Source of the DNA: Candidatus Aminicenantes bacterium UBA647
GTDB taxonomy: Bacteria; Acidobacteriota; Aminicenantia; UBA2199
DNA length: 41,115 nucleotides
Assembly: GCA_002299555.1 (NCBI GenBank)
Contig: DBOL01000045.1
Location: 1-41,115 of the forward strand
Direction of reading: 5' to 3'
Made by a program: the position numbers and the translations under genes. How positions within the stretch are numbered: position 1 is the first letter of the stretch; the number at the start of each line of letters is the position of its first letter. The notes under the pieces were generated by a model. The model was not told where the DNA came from, made no database searches, and saw nothing but the letters and a program-made list of their open reading frames with translations. Positions 17,416 through 26,812 of the stretch are shown in pieces.

Positions 17416-18882
17416 TCAGTTTAGCCTGTAGTTAGGTGACTCCTCGGTTATCATTACATCATGAACATGGCTCTCTTTCAGTGACGCGCTCGTGATCCTT
17501 ACAAAACTGGATTTTTTCCTCAATTCGTCAATATTCCTGCATCCGGTCAGTCCCATTCCGGCTTTGACACCACCGATCATTAATGGAATCAGATCCATAA
17601 CACTTCCCCTGTAAGGAACTCTGCCTTCAATTCCTTCCGGTACAAGTTTAGATTCTGAATATTCATCTTCCTGAAAATATCTATCTTTACTTCCTTCCTT
17701 CATTGCTCCGATAGAGCCCATACCTCTATATTTTTTGTATGATCTTCCCTGATATATTACCAGTTCTCCAGGACTCTCATCTGTTCCGGCAAGAAGTGAT
17801 CCGAGCATTACAGAGTTGGCACCGGCTGCAATTGCTTTTGTGATGTCTCCGGAAAATTTAATTCCACCGTCTGCGATGAGAGGAATTTTATCTCCGGTAA
17901 CTTTAGCAACTTCCATAATTGCACTAATCTGAGGCATGCCAGCTCCTGTTACCATCCTCGTAGTGCAGATCGAACCGGGGCCTATTCCTACCTTGATCGC
18001 ATCAACTCCCAGGTCTATCAGATCTTTTGCCGCTTCCCCGGTTGCGATATTTCCGGCAATAAGTTCTACTTCCGGATATTCTTTTCTTATGATCCCGATA
18101 ATATCCATTACTTTCCTTGAATGGCCATGAGAAGTGTCCAAGACGATGACATCAACCTTTACATCAGAAAGGGCTCCGACTCTCTCCATCGTATCTTTTC
18201 CGGTACCCACTGCAGCTCCGACAAGGAGTCGCCCGAATTTGTCTTTTGATGCAAAAGGGAATTTTTCAGCTTTTAAAATATCCTTCAATGTGATAAGTCC
18301 TATAAGAGTATTATCATTATCAATAACCGGCAATTTCTCTATTTTGTTCTGGTGAAGAAGCTTTCTGGCCTCTTCCATCCTGATATCATCTTTCACTGTG
18401 ATCAGATTTTCAGATGTCATAAAATCCCTGATCTCCTGATCCAGCTTTGTCGTAAATCTCATATCTCTGTTAGTCAGAATTCCTTTCAATTTTCCTGCAT
18501 CATCAATTATTGGCAGGCCTGATATCCCTTTTTCCTTAACCAACGTCAGTGCTTCATAGATCTTATTGTGTGGTTTAAGTGTGATGGGGTCTACGATCAT
18601 TCCTGACTCTGATCTTTTTACCTTTTTTACAAGTGAGGCTTGCTCTACAACACTCATATTCTTGTGAATTATTGATATTCCTCCAAGTTGAGCCATTGCA
18701 ATTGCCATCCTTGATTCAGAGACAGTATCCATTGCCGCTGAGATAAGAGGAATGTTAAGGTTAAGATTTCTTGTAAATCTGGTGGACACATCGACCTCAT
18801 TCGGTATCACTTCTGAATAACCAGGAACAAGCAAAACGTCGTCAAAGGTGAGTCCATTGAAATTTTTAAATTTTTTTTCCAT
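17416..18882 (-). CDS. guaB: Inosine-5'-monophosphate dehydrogenase
   Basis: Catalyses NAD-dependent oxidation of IMP to XMP, the committed step of GMP synthesis. The 488 residues show the N-terminal TFDDVLLVPGYSEV, two CBS domains inserted at about 95-205, the catalytic cysteine C306 in GIGPGSICTTRMV, the NAD/IMP loop ADGGIKFSGD, and the mobile flap segment YRGMGSIGAMKEGSKDRYFQ. Length is typical. It starts one base after the secA stop codon (TAA-C-ATG), so it is in the secA transcript. Confidence 0.97.
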   Translation of the reverse strand: MEKKFKNFNGLTFDDVLLVPGYSEVIPNEVDVSTRFTRNLNLNIPLISAAMDTVSESRMAIAMAQLGGISIIHKNMSVVEQASLVKKVKRSESGMIVDPITLKPHNKIYEALTLVKEKGISGLPIIDDAGKLKGILTNRDMRFTTKLDQEIRDFMTSENLITVKDDIRMEEARKLLHQNKIEKLPVIDNDNTLIGLITLKDILKAEKFPFASKDKFGRLLVGAAVGTGKDTMERVGALSDVKVDVIVLDTSHGHSRKVMDIIGIIRKEYPEVELIAGNIATGEAAKDLIDLGVDAIKVGIGPGSICTTRMVTGAGMPQISAIMEVAKVTGDKIPLIADGGIKFSGDITKAIAAGANSVMLGSLLAGTDESPGELVIYQGRSYKKYRGMGSIGAMKEGSKDRYFQEDEYSESKLVPEGIEGRVPYRGSVMDLIPLMIGGVKAGMGLTGCRNIDELRKKSSFVRITSASLKESHVHDVMITEESPNYRLN

Positions 18883-18883
18883 G

Positions 18884-21478
18884 TTATCGTCTCTTCTTTT
18901 TTTTCTTTTTCTTCCCTGACCTTTTCCCTGGCATTTTGGAGCTTGGTCTGGCCAATTTAGAGCTTTTCTTTTGTCTCAGATTATCTATTTCATCTTCAGC
19001 CACCGGTTTGAAAAGGAATAATGTTTTAATCACTTCATCATCTATCCGGTCCTGAAGTTCCTGAAAGAGGCCAAAGCTCTCTTTTTTATATTCAATGAGT
19101 GGATCCTTCTGCGCATAACCCCGAAGGCCGATACCTTCTTTAAGATGATCAATATTAAGAAGATGATCTTTCCATTGTGTATCAATTATCTGAAGCATGA
19201 TCCACCTTTCAAACTCCCTTAAATTTGCTGAACCTATGAGCTCCTCTTTCGAATCGTAAGAGTCATTTATTGCTTTAAGCACGTTGTCCCGAATCTCAAA
19301 ATAGGGGAGTTCAGATATTTTCTCATCGAGAAAATCTTCAGTATTAATACCGTATTGTGCTGATATTTCAGTTTCAAATGATTCAACACTCCACTCTTCG
19401 GGGTCTTTGTTCTCATCAAGATGATAGTTTATTATGCTGTCATAAATCTCAAGTATCAGTTCTGAGACATGATCTTTGAAATCTTTTCCGTATAGGATAT
19501 CCTTTCTTGTCGAATAGATATTCTGTCTCTGCTTATTCATAACATCATCATATTCAAGGAGGTGTTTTCTCATCGAGAAATTCTGTCCTTCAATCTGTTT
19601 CTGTGCATTCTCAATAGCCTTGGTAACAAATTTATTTTCTATAGGGTTACCTTCGCTCATACCGGCTCTCACAAGAAGTCCTTTGATTCTGTCACCACCA
19701 AGTATTCTCATAAGATCATCTTCAAGTGATATGTAGAATCTTGAAGACCCGGGATCACCCTGTCTTCCGGATCTTCCACGCAACTGGTTGTCGATCCTTC
19801 TTGATTCATGTCTTTCAGTTCCCAGGATATGAAGTCCCCCCAGGGCAAGAACCTCATTCTGTTCTATAATATGATGCCTTTTTACATCTTCTTCTGCTTT
19901 TGTGAGAATTGTTTCCGGTGCATTTGTCGGAGTAAATCCTTTTTTCTTCAGTTCTTCTCTCAACAAGAAGTCGGGATTCCCGCCAAGAACGATATCTGTA
20001 CCCCTGCCGGCCATATTTGTTGCAATTGTAACTGCCCCTTTTCTCCCGGCCTGAGCGACGATCTCAGCTTCAGAATCATGATACTTTGCATTAAGTACAT
20101 GATGTTTTACGTGCTCTCTTGAAAGCCTCCGGTGAAGGAGCTCTGAGTTCTCAATTGATATTGTACCAACCAGAACAGGTTGCCCCTTTTCGTTCAGCTC
20201 TCTTATCTCTTTTGCCACAGCATCCCATTTTTCCTCTGTGCTTCCATAGATGACATCGGCCATCTCTGCTCTTATCAGAGGTTTGTTTGTAGGGAGTTCC
20301 ATAACGTCAAGGTTATATATCGAATGGAATTCTACCGCTTCTGTAACAGCTGTTCCGGTCATTCCGGAGAGTTTCTTATACATCCTGAACAGGTTTTGGA
20401 AAGTTATTGTTGCATGGGTCTGGTATTCCTGTTCTATCTTCACATTTTCTTTTGCTTCCAAAGCCTGGTGCAGTCCATCGGAAAATCTCCGCCCCGGCAT
20501 CATTCGACCAGTAAATTCATCAACGATCACTACCTGATTATCGCTCACAAGGTAATCAACATCTTTGGAGAACAGAAGGTGCGCTCTGAGAGACTGATTG
20601 ATCTGATGTAATGTGTCCATATTAGAAAGGTCGTAGAGGTTGGTGATCTTAAAGAATTTTTCAGCCTCATTTATCCCCGGATCTTCAAGAGTTATTGTTT
20701 TGGATTTAAGGTCCAGATCAAAAGTGGTTTCGTCGGGTTTTATCCTCTTTACAAAATTATTGACGTTGTAGTAAAGAGAAGTTGATTCTTCGGTGGGGCC
20801 GGAAATGATAAGCGGGGTCCTTGCTTCATCTATCAGGATAGAGTCAACCTCATCTATTATTGCATAATTGAACTCTTTCTGGCACAGGTTCTCCACCTCG
20901 AATTTCATGTTATCTCTGAGGTAGTCGAAACCGAATTCGTTGTTGGTTCCATATGTGATATCGCAATTATAAGCTTCCTTTCTCTCTTCATCATTCATGC
21001 CATGCTTTATAACTCCAACGGTCAATCCAAGGAAAGTGTAGACCCTTCCCATCCACTCTGAATCACGGGAAGCGAGATAATCATTTACTGTAACAACGTG
21101 AACACCTTTACCATCGAGAGCATTTAGGTATGCGGAGAGGGTCGCGACCAGTGTTTTACCTTCACCTGTTTTCATCTCAGCGATCATCCCTCTGTGCAGA
21201 ATTATTCCACCGAGAAGCTGAACGTCGAAGTGACGCATGTTCAGGACTCTCTTGCCGGTTTCTCTAACAATAGCAAATACATCAGGGAGGATGTCTTCCA
21301 GAGTTTCGCCTGAATTTAGTCTTTCACGAAACTTATCAGTATAGCTCTTGAGTTGTTCATCGGAAAGTGAACTTATTTCAGGTTCAAGTTTATTAATTTC
21401 TTCTATTATCGGAGCAAGTTTTTTTAGTACTCTTTCATCGTTGGTCCCGAAAATTTTTTTTAGCAAATAATTGATCAT
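18884..21478 (-). CDS. secA: Preprotein translocase ATPase SecA
   Basis: Motor ATPase that drives proteins through SecYEG. The 864 residues include Walker A in MKTGEGKT (about 102-109), the DEAD-type box DEVDSILIDEART, TFQNLFRMYKKLSGMTGTA, ATNMAGRGTDIVLGGNP and LRGRSGRQGDPGSSRFYISLEDDLMRIL. The C-terminus ends in a run of lysines and arginines (about 845-864) and lacks the CxCx8C[HC] zinc-binding motif that many SecA proteins use to bind SecB. The promoter places the ATG at 21478 with no ribosome-binding site. First gene of the unit with guaB and a small barrel. Confidence 0.97.
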   Translation of the reverse strand: MINYLLKKIFGTNDERVLKKLAPIIEEINKLEPEISSLSDEQLKSYTDKFRERLNSGETLEDILPDVFAIVRETGKRVLNMRHFDVQLLGGIILHRGMIAEMKTGEGKTLVATLSAYLNALDGKGVHVVTVNDYLASRDSEWMGRVYTFLGLTVGVIKHGMNDEERKEAYNCDITYGTNNEFGFDYLRDNMKFEVENLCQKEFNYAIIDEVDSILIDEARTPLIISGPTEESTSLYYNVNNFVKRIKPDETTFDLDLKSKTITLEDPGINEAEKFFKITNLYDLSNMDTLHQINQSLRAHLLFSKDVDYLVSDNQVVIVDEFTGRMMPGRRFSDGLHQALEAKENVKIEQEYQTHATITFQNLFRMYKKLSGMTGTAVTEAVEFHSIYNLDVMELPTNKPLIRAEMADVIYGSTEEKWDAVAKEIRELNEKGQPVLVGTISIENSELLHRRLSREHVKHHVLNAKYHDSEAEIVAQAGRKGAVTIATNMAGRGTDIVLGGNPDFLLREELKKKGFTPTNAPETILTKAEEDVKRHHIIEQNEVLALGGLHILGTERHESRRIDNQLRGRSGRQGDPGSSRFYISLEDDLMRILGGDRIKGLLVRAGMSEGNPIENKFVTKAIENAQKQIEGQNFSMRKHLLEYDDVMNKQRQNIYSTRKDILYGKDFKDHVSELILEIYDSIINYHLDENKDPEEWSVESFETEISAQYGINTEDFLDEKISELPYFEIRDNVLKAINDSYDSKEELIGSANLREFERWIMLQIIDTQWKDHLLNIDHLKEGIGLRGYAQKDPLIEYKKESFGLFQELQDRIDDEVIKTLFLFKPVAEDEIDNLRQKKSSKLARPSSKMPGKRSGKKKKKKKRR

Positions 21479-21487
21479 GATGACGAT

Positions 21488-21515
21488 ATTATATCAGAAC
21501 ATTAAGTTAAGGCAA
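21488..21515 (-). promoter_or_regulatory. Promoter of secA, leaderless
   Basis: TTGCCT (21510-21515) and an extended -10, TGA-TATAAT (-10 at 21488-21493), with a 16-base spacer on the minus strand. Nine bases separate the -10 from the secA ATG, with no Shine-Dalgarno, so the transcript should start at about the ATG. Confidence 0.65.
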
Positions 21516-21534
21516 GATTGAGGCAGCGGAAGGA

Positions 21535-21563
21535 TTGCTTTGAACAACAAATTTTATTAGAAT
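21535..21563 (+). promoter_or_regulatory. Promoter of the M23 peptidase gene, leaderless
   Basis: TTGCTT (21535-21540) and TAGAAT (21558-21563) with a 17-base spacer. Eight bases (no Shine-Dalgarno) separate the -10 from the ATG at 21572. It is back-to-back with the secA promoter. Confidence 0.6.
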
Positions 21564-21571
21564 AGACAACT

Positions 21572-22897
21572 ATGGATTCTGCAACACGATCATACAGAAG
21601 AAAGCGATCTGCTCTTGTATCGATCCTGATACTTTTTATTATCGTTTTCTATCTGAAAATATGTAAAACCGAAAGTCATGGCACTCTGAATACTGAAGTC
21701 GAATTCAATTCCCCAATAATTAATAAGATCACATCTTCGGGCAATGACCAGTTATCATTCAGAGGAAAGGTGAGGAGAGGTGACAACCTTTTTACGATCC
21801 TGACTTCAGAAAATTTAGATAATTCTCTCATAAATAAAATAATTTCAAAAACCGGTGAGATATATGATCTAAGGAGAATCAAAGCAGGGAATAGTTACCT
21901 GATCAATTATGATTCTGACGGGTTTCGATCATTCAGATATGATATAGAGAGAAACAAATATTTTGAGATATTCCGGTGTGTTTCAGGTATGATAGAAGGG
22001 AAAATAGTTGTGATTCCCTACGAGGTAAGAATTGAGATGGTAAGCGGAACCATTAATGGTTCCCTGTATGAAACACTTACCGGATCTGAGCAAGGCGGAG
22101 GGGAACTTGCTGAACACCTTGCAACCCTTTACGAGTATGATATAGATTTCAACAGGGATATTAGAAAAGGTGATTCATTTCTGATATTTCTGGAAAAAAG
22201 ATATCTGAATGGAGAGTTTTCCGGATATGGGAAGATCATTGCATCTGAATTTGTAAACAGGGAAAAAAAAACAAGTGTTGTCCGGTTTGCAGCTGATCCG
22301 GGGAAGAGCTCATATTTTCATCCTGATGGTCGGGCGGTAAAAAAAATGTTCCTCAGATGTCCACTACCTTTTATGCGTTTAACCTCCCGCTTCGGTTACA
22401 GAAGACATCCTGTGACAGGGTTCTCCGCTGCACATAATGGAATTGATCTCGGAGCACCAAGGGGAACCACTGTCAGGGCTACAGCTGACGGGAGCATTTA
22501 CCAGGCCGGTTATGGAAAGATCAGAGGAAGGTATATTGTCATCTCCCACGGAAATAAGTATAGAACACATTACTACCACCTCTCAGGAATAAAAAAGGGG
22601 ATCAGGAGAGGTAAATGGGTAGATCAGGGAAATGTTATAGGTTATGTCGGTAACACAGGAAGATCAACAGGCCCTCATCTTCACTATGGCCTCCAGCGCA
22701 GTGGACGGTACTTAAACCCGCTCCGATTGAATTCCCCGTCAAGAGAACCTGTGAAAAAGAGAGATCGAGAACGGTTCGAAAATTCATCCAAAGTTATTTT
22801 CACCCTGCTTGAGATCGGGAAGAATAATATCCTGAACAATTCGATTAAACAATTTATTTTCAGATCATCACTTGAAATCATCGGAAATAATATATGA
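21572..22897 (+). CDS. M23-family zinc peptidase, membrane-anchored murein endopeptidase
   Basis: Predicted peptidoglycan endopeptidase or amidase-activator type protein of 441 residues. A membrane anchor (about 14-30) is followed by a LysM/OapA-like region (about 66-135, VRRGDNLFTIL then YDLRRIKAGNSYLINY), an M23 N-terminal domain, and the M23 (LytM) domain at about 270-385. Zinc ligands H288 and D292 (AHNGIDLG) and the HxH pair H369/H371 (GPHLHYG) are present, as is THYYHL, so the enzyme should be active rather than an EnvC-like regulator. It fits the window's other wall hydrolases and is transcribed alone, divergent from secA. Confidence 0.9.
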   Translation: MDSATRSYRRKRSALVSILILFIIVFYLKICKTESHGTLNTEVEFNSPIINKITSSGNDQLSFRGKVRRGDNLFTILTSENLDNSLINKIISKTGEIYDLRRIKAGNSYLINYDSDGFRSFRYDIERNKYFEIFRCVSGMIEGKIVVIPYEVRIEMVSGTINGSLYETLTGSEQGGGELAEHLATLYEYDIDFNRDIRKGDSFLIFLEKRYLNGEFSGYGKIIASEFVNREKKTSVVRFAADPGKSSYFHPDGRAVKKMFLRCPLPFMRLTSRFGYRRHPVTGFSAAHNGIDLGAPRGTTVRATADGSIYQAGYGKIRGRYIVISHGNKYRTHYYHLSGIKKGIRRGKWVDQGNVIGYVGNTGRSTGPHLHYGLQRSGRYLNPLRLNSPSREPVKKRDRERFENSSKVIFTLLEIGKNNILNNSIKQFIFRSSLEIIGNNI

Positions 22898-22994
22898 GAG
22901 AGTAGTGGTTTCGACAGACTCTGCCACCAGAGATGTTTTGATTTTGGATACTGATTTCAGGTTGGTTACTGAGATTGTCAAAGTGACCGGATCA

Positions 22995-24302
22995 TCAGAT
23001 AACAGTAATCAGTGAATATTTCTTTTTCCCGATCTGGATCAGGATATATTTGCTGTTAAGGATATTTTTTTTGTCTATCATTTTATCATGGTCTTCAATT
23101 CTCTCTTTATTGATGGAAACGCCACCGCTCTTGATCAATCGGCGTGCTTCACCTTTCGATGCACAAATTGAGGTATGAACTGCCAGAAAATCTAAGATAT
23201 TAATTCTATTCTCAAGGTCGGAATTATTAATGTCGAATCTGGGGACACCTTCAAATATATTGAGGAAATCAGATTCTGAGATTTTGATAAGGGATTCTTT
23301 TGTACCTTTTCCGAACAATATCCTTGATGCTTCCTCAGATGTTTGAACATCTTCCGCCGAATGGACCATTGTTGTTAATTCTTTTGCAAGTCTCTTTTGA
23401 AGTATTCTCAGATGGGGCGCATCTTTATGCTCTTCAGAGAGTGCTTCAATTTCGTTTTTCCCAAGTGCAGTAAAAATTTTTATATATTTCCCCGCATCAT
23501 CATCTGATGTGTTGAGCCAGAACTGATAGAATTTGTATGGTGATGTTCGTGAAGGGTCAAGCCAGACATTTCCACCCTCTGTTTTCCCGAATTTTGACCC
23601 ATCGCTTTTAGTTATAAGGGGGCATGTGAGGGCAAATGCTTCGCCACCGGTTTTTCTTCTAATAAGTTCTGTCCCTGTGGTAATATTTCCCCATTGATCG
23701 GATCCTCCCATCTGGAGCCTGCATTTCTTTGTCTTGTAAAGTTCAAGAAAGTCAGTTGCCTGTACTAATTGATAAGAAAATTCCGTATATGACATCCCGG
23801 TCTTTGAATCTTCACCTATCCGCTTCTTAACAGAATCTTTGGACATCATATAATTTACCGTAATATGTTTCCCGATCTCTCTTATAAAGTCTAAGAATGA
23901 AAATTTCTTCATCCAATCATAATTGTTTACCATTTCAGCGCTATTGGCGCTGTTTTCATTAAAATCGAGGAATTTTGCCAATTGTTTTTTTATTGCTTCC
24001 TGGTTTTCGTTTAATGTGGCTTCACTAAGAAGATTTCTCTCTTCAGATTTTCCAGAGGGATCTCCGATCATTCCCGTAGCGCCACCGAGAAGAGCGATCG
24101 GTTTATGTCCTGCCAGTTGGAAGTGCCTGAGTATCATGACCGAGACGAGATGGCCTATATGAAGTGAATCTGCTGTCGGGTCAAATCCTATATATGCTGT
24201 GCTACTTTCTTTCAGAAGGAATTCTTCAGTTCCGGGCATGATATCATGGATCATACCCCTCCACCTTAACTCCTCTACAAAATTTTTACTTTTTTTCGCC
24301 AT
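22995..24302 (-). CDS. tyrS: Tyrosyl-tRNA synthetase
   Basis: Class I aminoacyl-tRNA synthetase charging tRNA-Tyr, 435 residues. Signatures are AYIGFDPTADSLHIGHL (HIGH motif), GGSDQWGNITTG, and KFGKT in GSKFGKTEGGNVWLD (the KMSKS equivalent), with a C-terminal S4 RNA-binding domain (SKGEARRLIKSGGVSINKERI). The start ATG shares one base with the stop of the preceding oxidoreductase gene (TAATG), so tyrS is translated from the kor transcript. No T-box or other aminoacyl-tRNA leader is present directly upstream. Confidence 0.97.
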   Translation of the reverse strand: MAKKSKNFVEELRWRGMIHDIMPGTEEFLLKESSTAYIGFDPTADSLHIGHLVSVMILRHFQLAGHKPIALLGGATGMIGDPSGKSEERNLLSEATLNENQEAIKKQLAKFLDFNENSANSAEMVNNYDWMKKFSFLDFIREIGKHITVNYMMSKDSVKKRIGEDSKTGMSYTEFSYQLVQATDFLELYKTKKCRLQMGGSDQWGNITTGTELIRRKTGGEAFALTCPLITKSDGSKFGKTEGGNVWLDPSRTSPYKFYQFWLNTSDDDAGKYIKIFTALGKNEIEALSEEHKDAPHLRILQKRLAKELTTMVHSAEDVQTSEEASRILFGKGTKESLIKISESDFLNIFEGVPRFDINNSDLENRINILDFLAVHTSICASKGEARRLIKSGGVSINKERIEDHDKMIDKKNILNSKYILIQIGKKKYSLITVI

Positions 24303-24835
24303 TAAACAAGCTTTCTACCCAGTTCAATAGCTTTGAGATTCATTTCCTTTGTCCCTTTCGGTGCCCAGTTCTTAACAAAATTTACCATATTGTCATAGTC
24401 AATTATATTTGTAAGTTTTTGCGTCATAGAAAGTGTGACAACAGATGTGAATACAATATTTCCCAATTCTTTTTTTATTTCATGGATAAGAGGGATCTTA
24501 TAAAGTTTCCAGTTCTTTGTGTCTCCCAGGTCAGGTACAAGATTTGAATCAACGACAACAATTGCATCATCCCTGACCCTGTCTTTGTATAAGTCATAGG
24601 GCTTCTGGTATGTGCAGAGGAAAAAATCGATCTTACTTGCCTGGGGGAAAATTATTTTTTTATCTGAAATAATAACATCCACCTTGGTCGGGCCTCCCCT
24701 GACCGTTGCAGTATAAGTGGGACTTTCCAATGCATGTCTACCCTCTTTTTCCACAGCAATATCAACCAGCAGGGCTCCCGCTGTTATAATGCCCTGTCCT
24801 CCGACTGCTCCCAACCTTATTTCATATCTATCCAT
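24302..24835 (-). CDS. korC: 2-oxoacid:ferredoxin oxidoreductase, gamma subunit
   Basis: Gamma subunit of the KorDABC complex, which decarboxylates a 2-oxoacid, most likely 2-oxoglutarate, to the acyl-CoA with reduction of ferredoxin, reversibly. The start at 24835 gives MDRYEIRLGAVGGQGIITAG, the standard family N-terminus, and has GAGGA six bases upstream. An upstream frame start at 24925 would add 30 lysine/arginine-rich residues and overlap korB, so it is rejected. Family motif TATVRGGPTKVDVIIS is present. Length 177, typical. Confidence 0.9.
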   Translation of the reverse strand: MDRYEIRLGAVGGQGIITAGALLVDIAVEKEGRHALESPTYTATVRGGPTKVDVIISDKKIIFPQASKIDFFLCTYQKPYDLYKDRVRDDAIVVVDSNLVPDLGDTKNWKLYKIPLIHEIKKELGNIVFTSVVTLSMTQKLTNIIDYDNMVNFVKNWAPKGTKEMNLKAIELGRKLV

Positions 24836-24848
24836 TTTTATCCTCGCC

Positions 24849-25688
24849 CTATTTTTTTTTATTCTTTTTCGCTGATTCTTTCGCTGCCGTGACAATATGC
24901 TTGTGGTATAGTTCTGAATATTCATATCTGTCTGTATTTTCCTGAAGAATACCGACCGGATATTTATGATCTCTCTCAGCAGGGGTCATTTTTTCAAATT
25001 GAGCTTTCGTAACAGTCCTCTCTGCGATCCACTTGGCCATTTTTACGGGGTTCTTCATATTGTTTTTTCTGCCAAGATTAATATGGCAATTGCTGATAGC
25101 TTCTACAACGGAGAATCCTTTGTGTTGAAATGATTTTTTAATAACTTCTTTCAGCTGAATTGTCCTGTTGACAGTTTCCCTCGCAACAAAAGTTGCTCTT
25201 GCGGCAATCAATAATTCTGCAGGATGAAATTTGGGTTCAATATTTCCGTATGGAGTAGTTTCAGTTACAAATTTTTGAGGAGTAAGAGGGGATACCTGGC
25301 CCCCTGTCATCCCATATACACCATTGTTAATGAGGATCATCTTTATGCCTATATTACGTCTTGCAGCATGGATCAAATGGTTTCCACCGATCGCTAATGC
25401 ATCACCGTCACCAGAGATAACAACCACAAGTTTATCAGGCCGGGAAAGTTTTACACCAGTTGCAAAAGTTAAAGCTCTGCCATGGGTGGTATGCAGAGTG
25501 TTTGTGTTAAAAAATGTGGGCATCCTTCCGGAACACCCTATACCGGCTACAACTATTATATCGTTCGGATCTATATCCAGATCGGAAAATGCCATTGCTA
25601 TAGATTTCAGGACGATACCGTCACCGCAACCCGGACACCAGGGTGTAGGAAATGTCTGATATCTTATATATTTTTCATATTTATTCAT
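24849..25688 (-). CDS. korB: 2-oxoacid:ferredoxin oxidoreductase, beta (TPP-binding) subunit
   Basis: Beta subunit of 279 residues, holding thiamine diphosphate and one [4Fe-4S] cluster. Cysteines in PWCPGCGDG, AGIGCSGRMP and SNCHINLG are the expected cluster ligands. The TPP/Mg motif is SGDGDALAIGGNHLIHAARRN followed by NNGVYGMTGGQ. The start overlaps korA by four bases. The lysine-rich C-terminal tail is unremarkable. Substrate assignment rests on the four-subunit DABC layout typical of 2-oxoglutarate enzymes; branched-chain 2-oxoacids remain possible. Confidence 0.92.
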   Translation of the reverse strand: MNKYEKYIRYQTFPTPWCPGCGDGIVLKSIAMAFSDLDIDPNDIIVVAGIGCSGRMPTFFNTNTLHTTHGRALTFATGVKLSRPDKLVVVISGDGDALAIGGNHLIHAARRNIGIKMILINNGVYGMTGGQVSPLTPQKFVTETTPYGNIEPKFHPAELLIAARATFVARETVNRTIQLKEVIKKSFQHKGFSVVEAISNCHINLGRKNNMKNPVKMAKWIAERTVTKAQFEKMTPAERDHKYPVGILQENTDRYEYSELYHKHIVTAAKESAKKNKKK

Positions 25689-26812
25689 TTTGTAAACTCC
25701 CTAATGGAATTGACTATCTCTTTCGGAGTAAATGGGATCCCGTTTGCCCTGAGCAGGGTTTTCTTTTTCACATCATCAGGGGATACTCTTTCGATCTCAT
25801 ATTTGATCTGTCCCATGTTCATTTCTACGGTTAAGATCTTTTTAATTTTTTTGAATCTTTCCTGTAGTGCTTTTTTTGGAAATGGCCAGATTGTCAAAGG
25901 TTGGAATAACCCGACTTTTATACCTTCGTCTCTGGCTTCTTTAACTGCATTCAATGCTGCTCTTGCAGAAACACCAAAAGCAAAGACCATGATCTCAGCA
26001 TCTTCCATATGATATTCATTAAATTTAATTATTTCATCCTGATAATGATATATTTTCTGCATTCTCAGGTTCTGCATCTTATCTGCGATAACAGGGTCAG
26101 ATGTTGGCCATCCGTGTGAGTCATGTTCCAACCCGTCAATATGTATCGGATACCCTTTGAAAAAATCCACTCTTGGTGGATTTTCACCAATATTTCTGTC
26201 GTAGATATTCAGGTCTTTAATAACGTTTACTTTCTCTTTGTAAATATTTATATCTTTCTTTTCAGGTATTTCAATATCTTCATGAGCTTTTGCTATCACT
26301 TCGTCAAGCAGAAGTATGACCGGATTCCAGAATTTTTCAGAAAGATTAAAAGCTCTAATAGTTTCTGAAAATATCTCATCGGAAAATGCAGGATAAAGAA
26401 CAATAATAGGATGATCACCATGTGTTCCCCATCTGGTCTGCATCATATCTGCCTGAGAAGGTTTGGTCGGAATACCAGTTGAGGGACCGCCTCTCATCAC
26501 ATTTACAATTACCAGGGGTATTTCGGCCATTACTGCAAAACCGAGATGTTCCTGCATCAAAGAAAACCCTGGTCCGCTGGTTGCTGTGAGTACTTTTTTT
26601 CCTGAAAGAGATGCACCAATACATGCACCTAAAGCTGAGATCTCATCTTCCATCTGGATAAAATCACGGCCCATTTGAGGAAATTCTTTTGAAAGATACT
26701 GAGCAACTTCAGATGAAGGTGTAATTGGATATCCTGCGAAAAAATTACATCCTGCTGAAATGGCAGCCTTTGCGACTATAATGTTTCCCTGGAGTACTTT
26801 TCTTTCACTCAT
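25685..26812 (-). CDS. korA: 2-oxoacid:ferredoxin oxidoreductase, alpha subunit
   Basis: Alpha subunit of 375 residues. Recognisable family segments are LQGNIIVAKAAISAGCNFFAGYPITPSSEV, FIQMEDEISALGACIGASLSGKKVLTATSGPGFSLMQE and MRGGPSTGIPTKPSQADMMQ-type substrate/CoA loops, then the C-terminal domain II (VEMNMGQIKYEIERV). It overlaps korD upstream and korB downstream by four bases each, so the subunits are made by coupled translation. Confidence 0.93.
   Translation of the reverse strand: MSERKVLQGNIIVAKAAISAGCNFFAGYPITPSSEVAQYLSKEFPQMGRDFIQMEDEISALGACIGASLSGKKVLTATSGPGFSLMQEHLGFAVMAEIPLVIVNVMRGGPSTGIPTKPSQADMMQTRWGTHGDHPIIVLYPAFSDEIFSETIRAFNLSEKFWNPVILLLDEVIAKAHEDIEIPEKKDINIYKEKVNVIKDLNIYDRNIGENPPRVDFFKGYPIHIDGLEHDSHGWPTSDPVIADKMQNLRMQKIYHYQDEIIKFNEYHMEDAEIMVFAFGVSARAALNAVKEARDEGIKVGLFQPLTIWPFPKKALQERFKKIKKILTVEMNMGQIKYEIERVSPDDVKKKTLLRANGIPFTPKEIVNSIREFTK

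Noticed and set aside
22898..22994. Terminator or small RNA between the M23 gene and tyrS
   Set aside because: Only a weak GTGG/CCAC pairing with a long loop and no T-run is present.
24836..24925. Longer N-terminus for korC
   Set aside because: The 30 extra residues are Lys/Arg-rich, overlap korB, and the standard family N-terminus begins at 24835 behind a GAGGA site.
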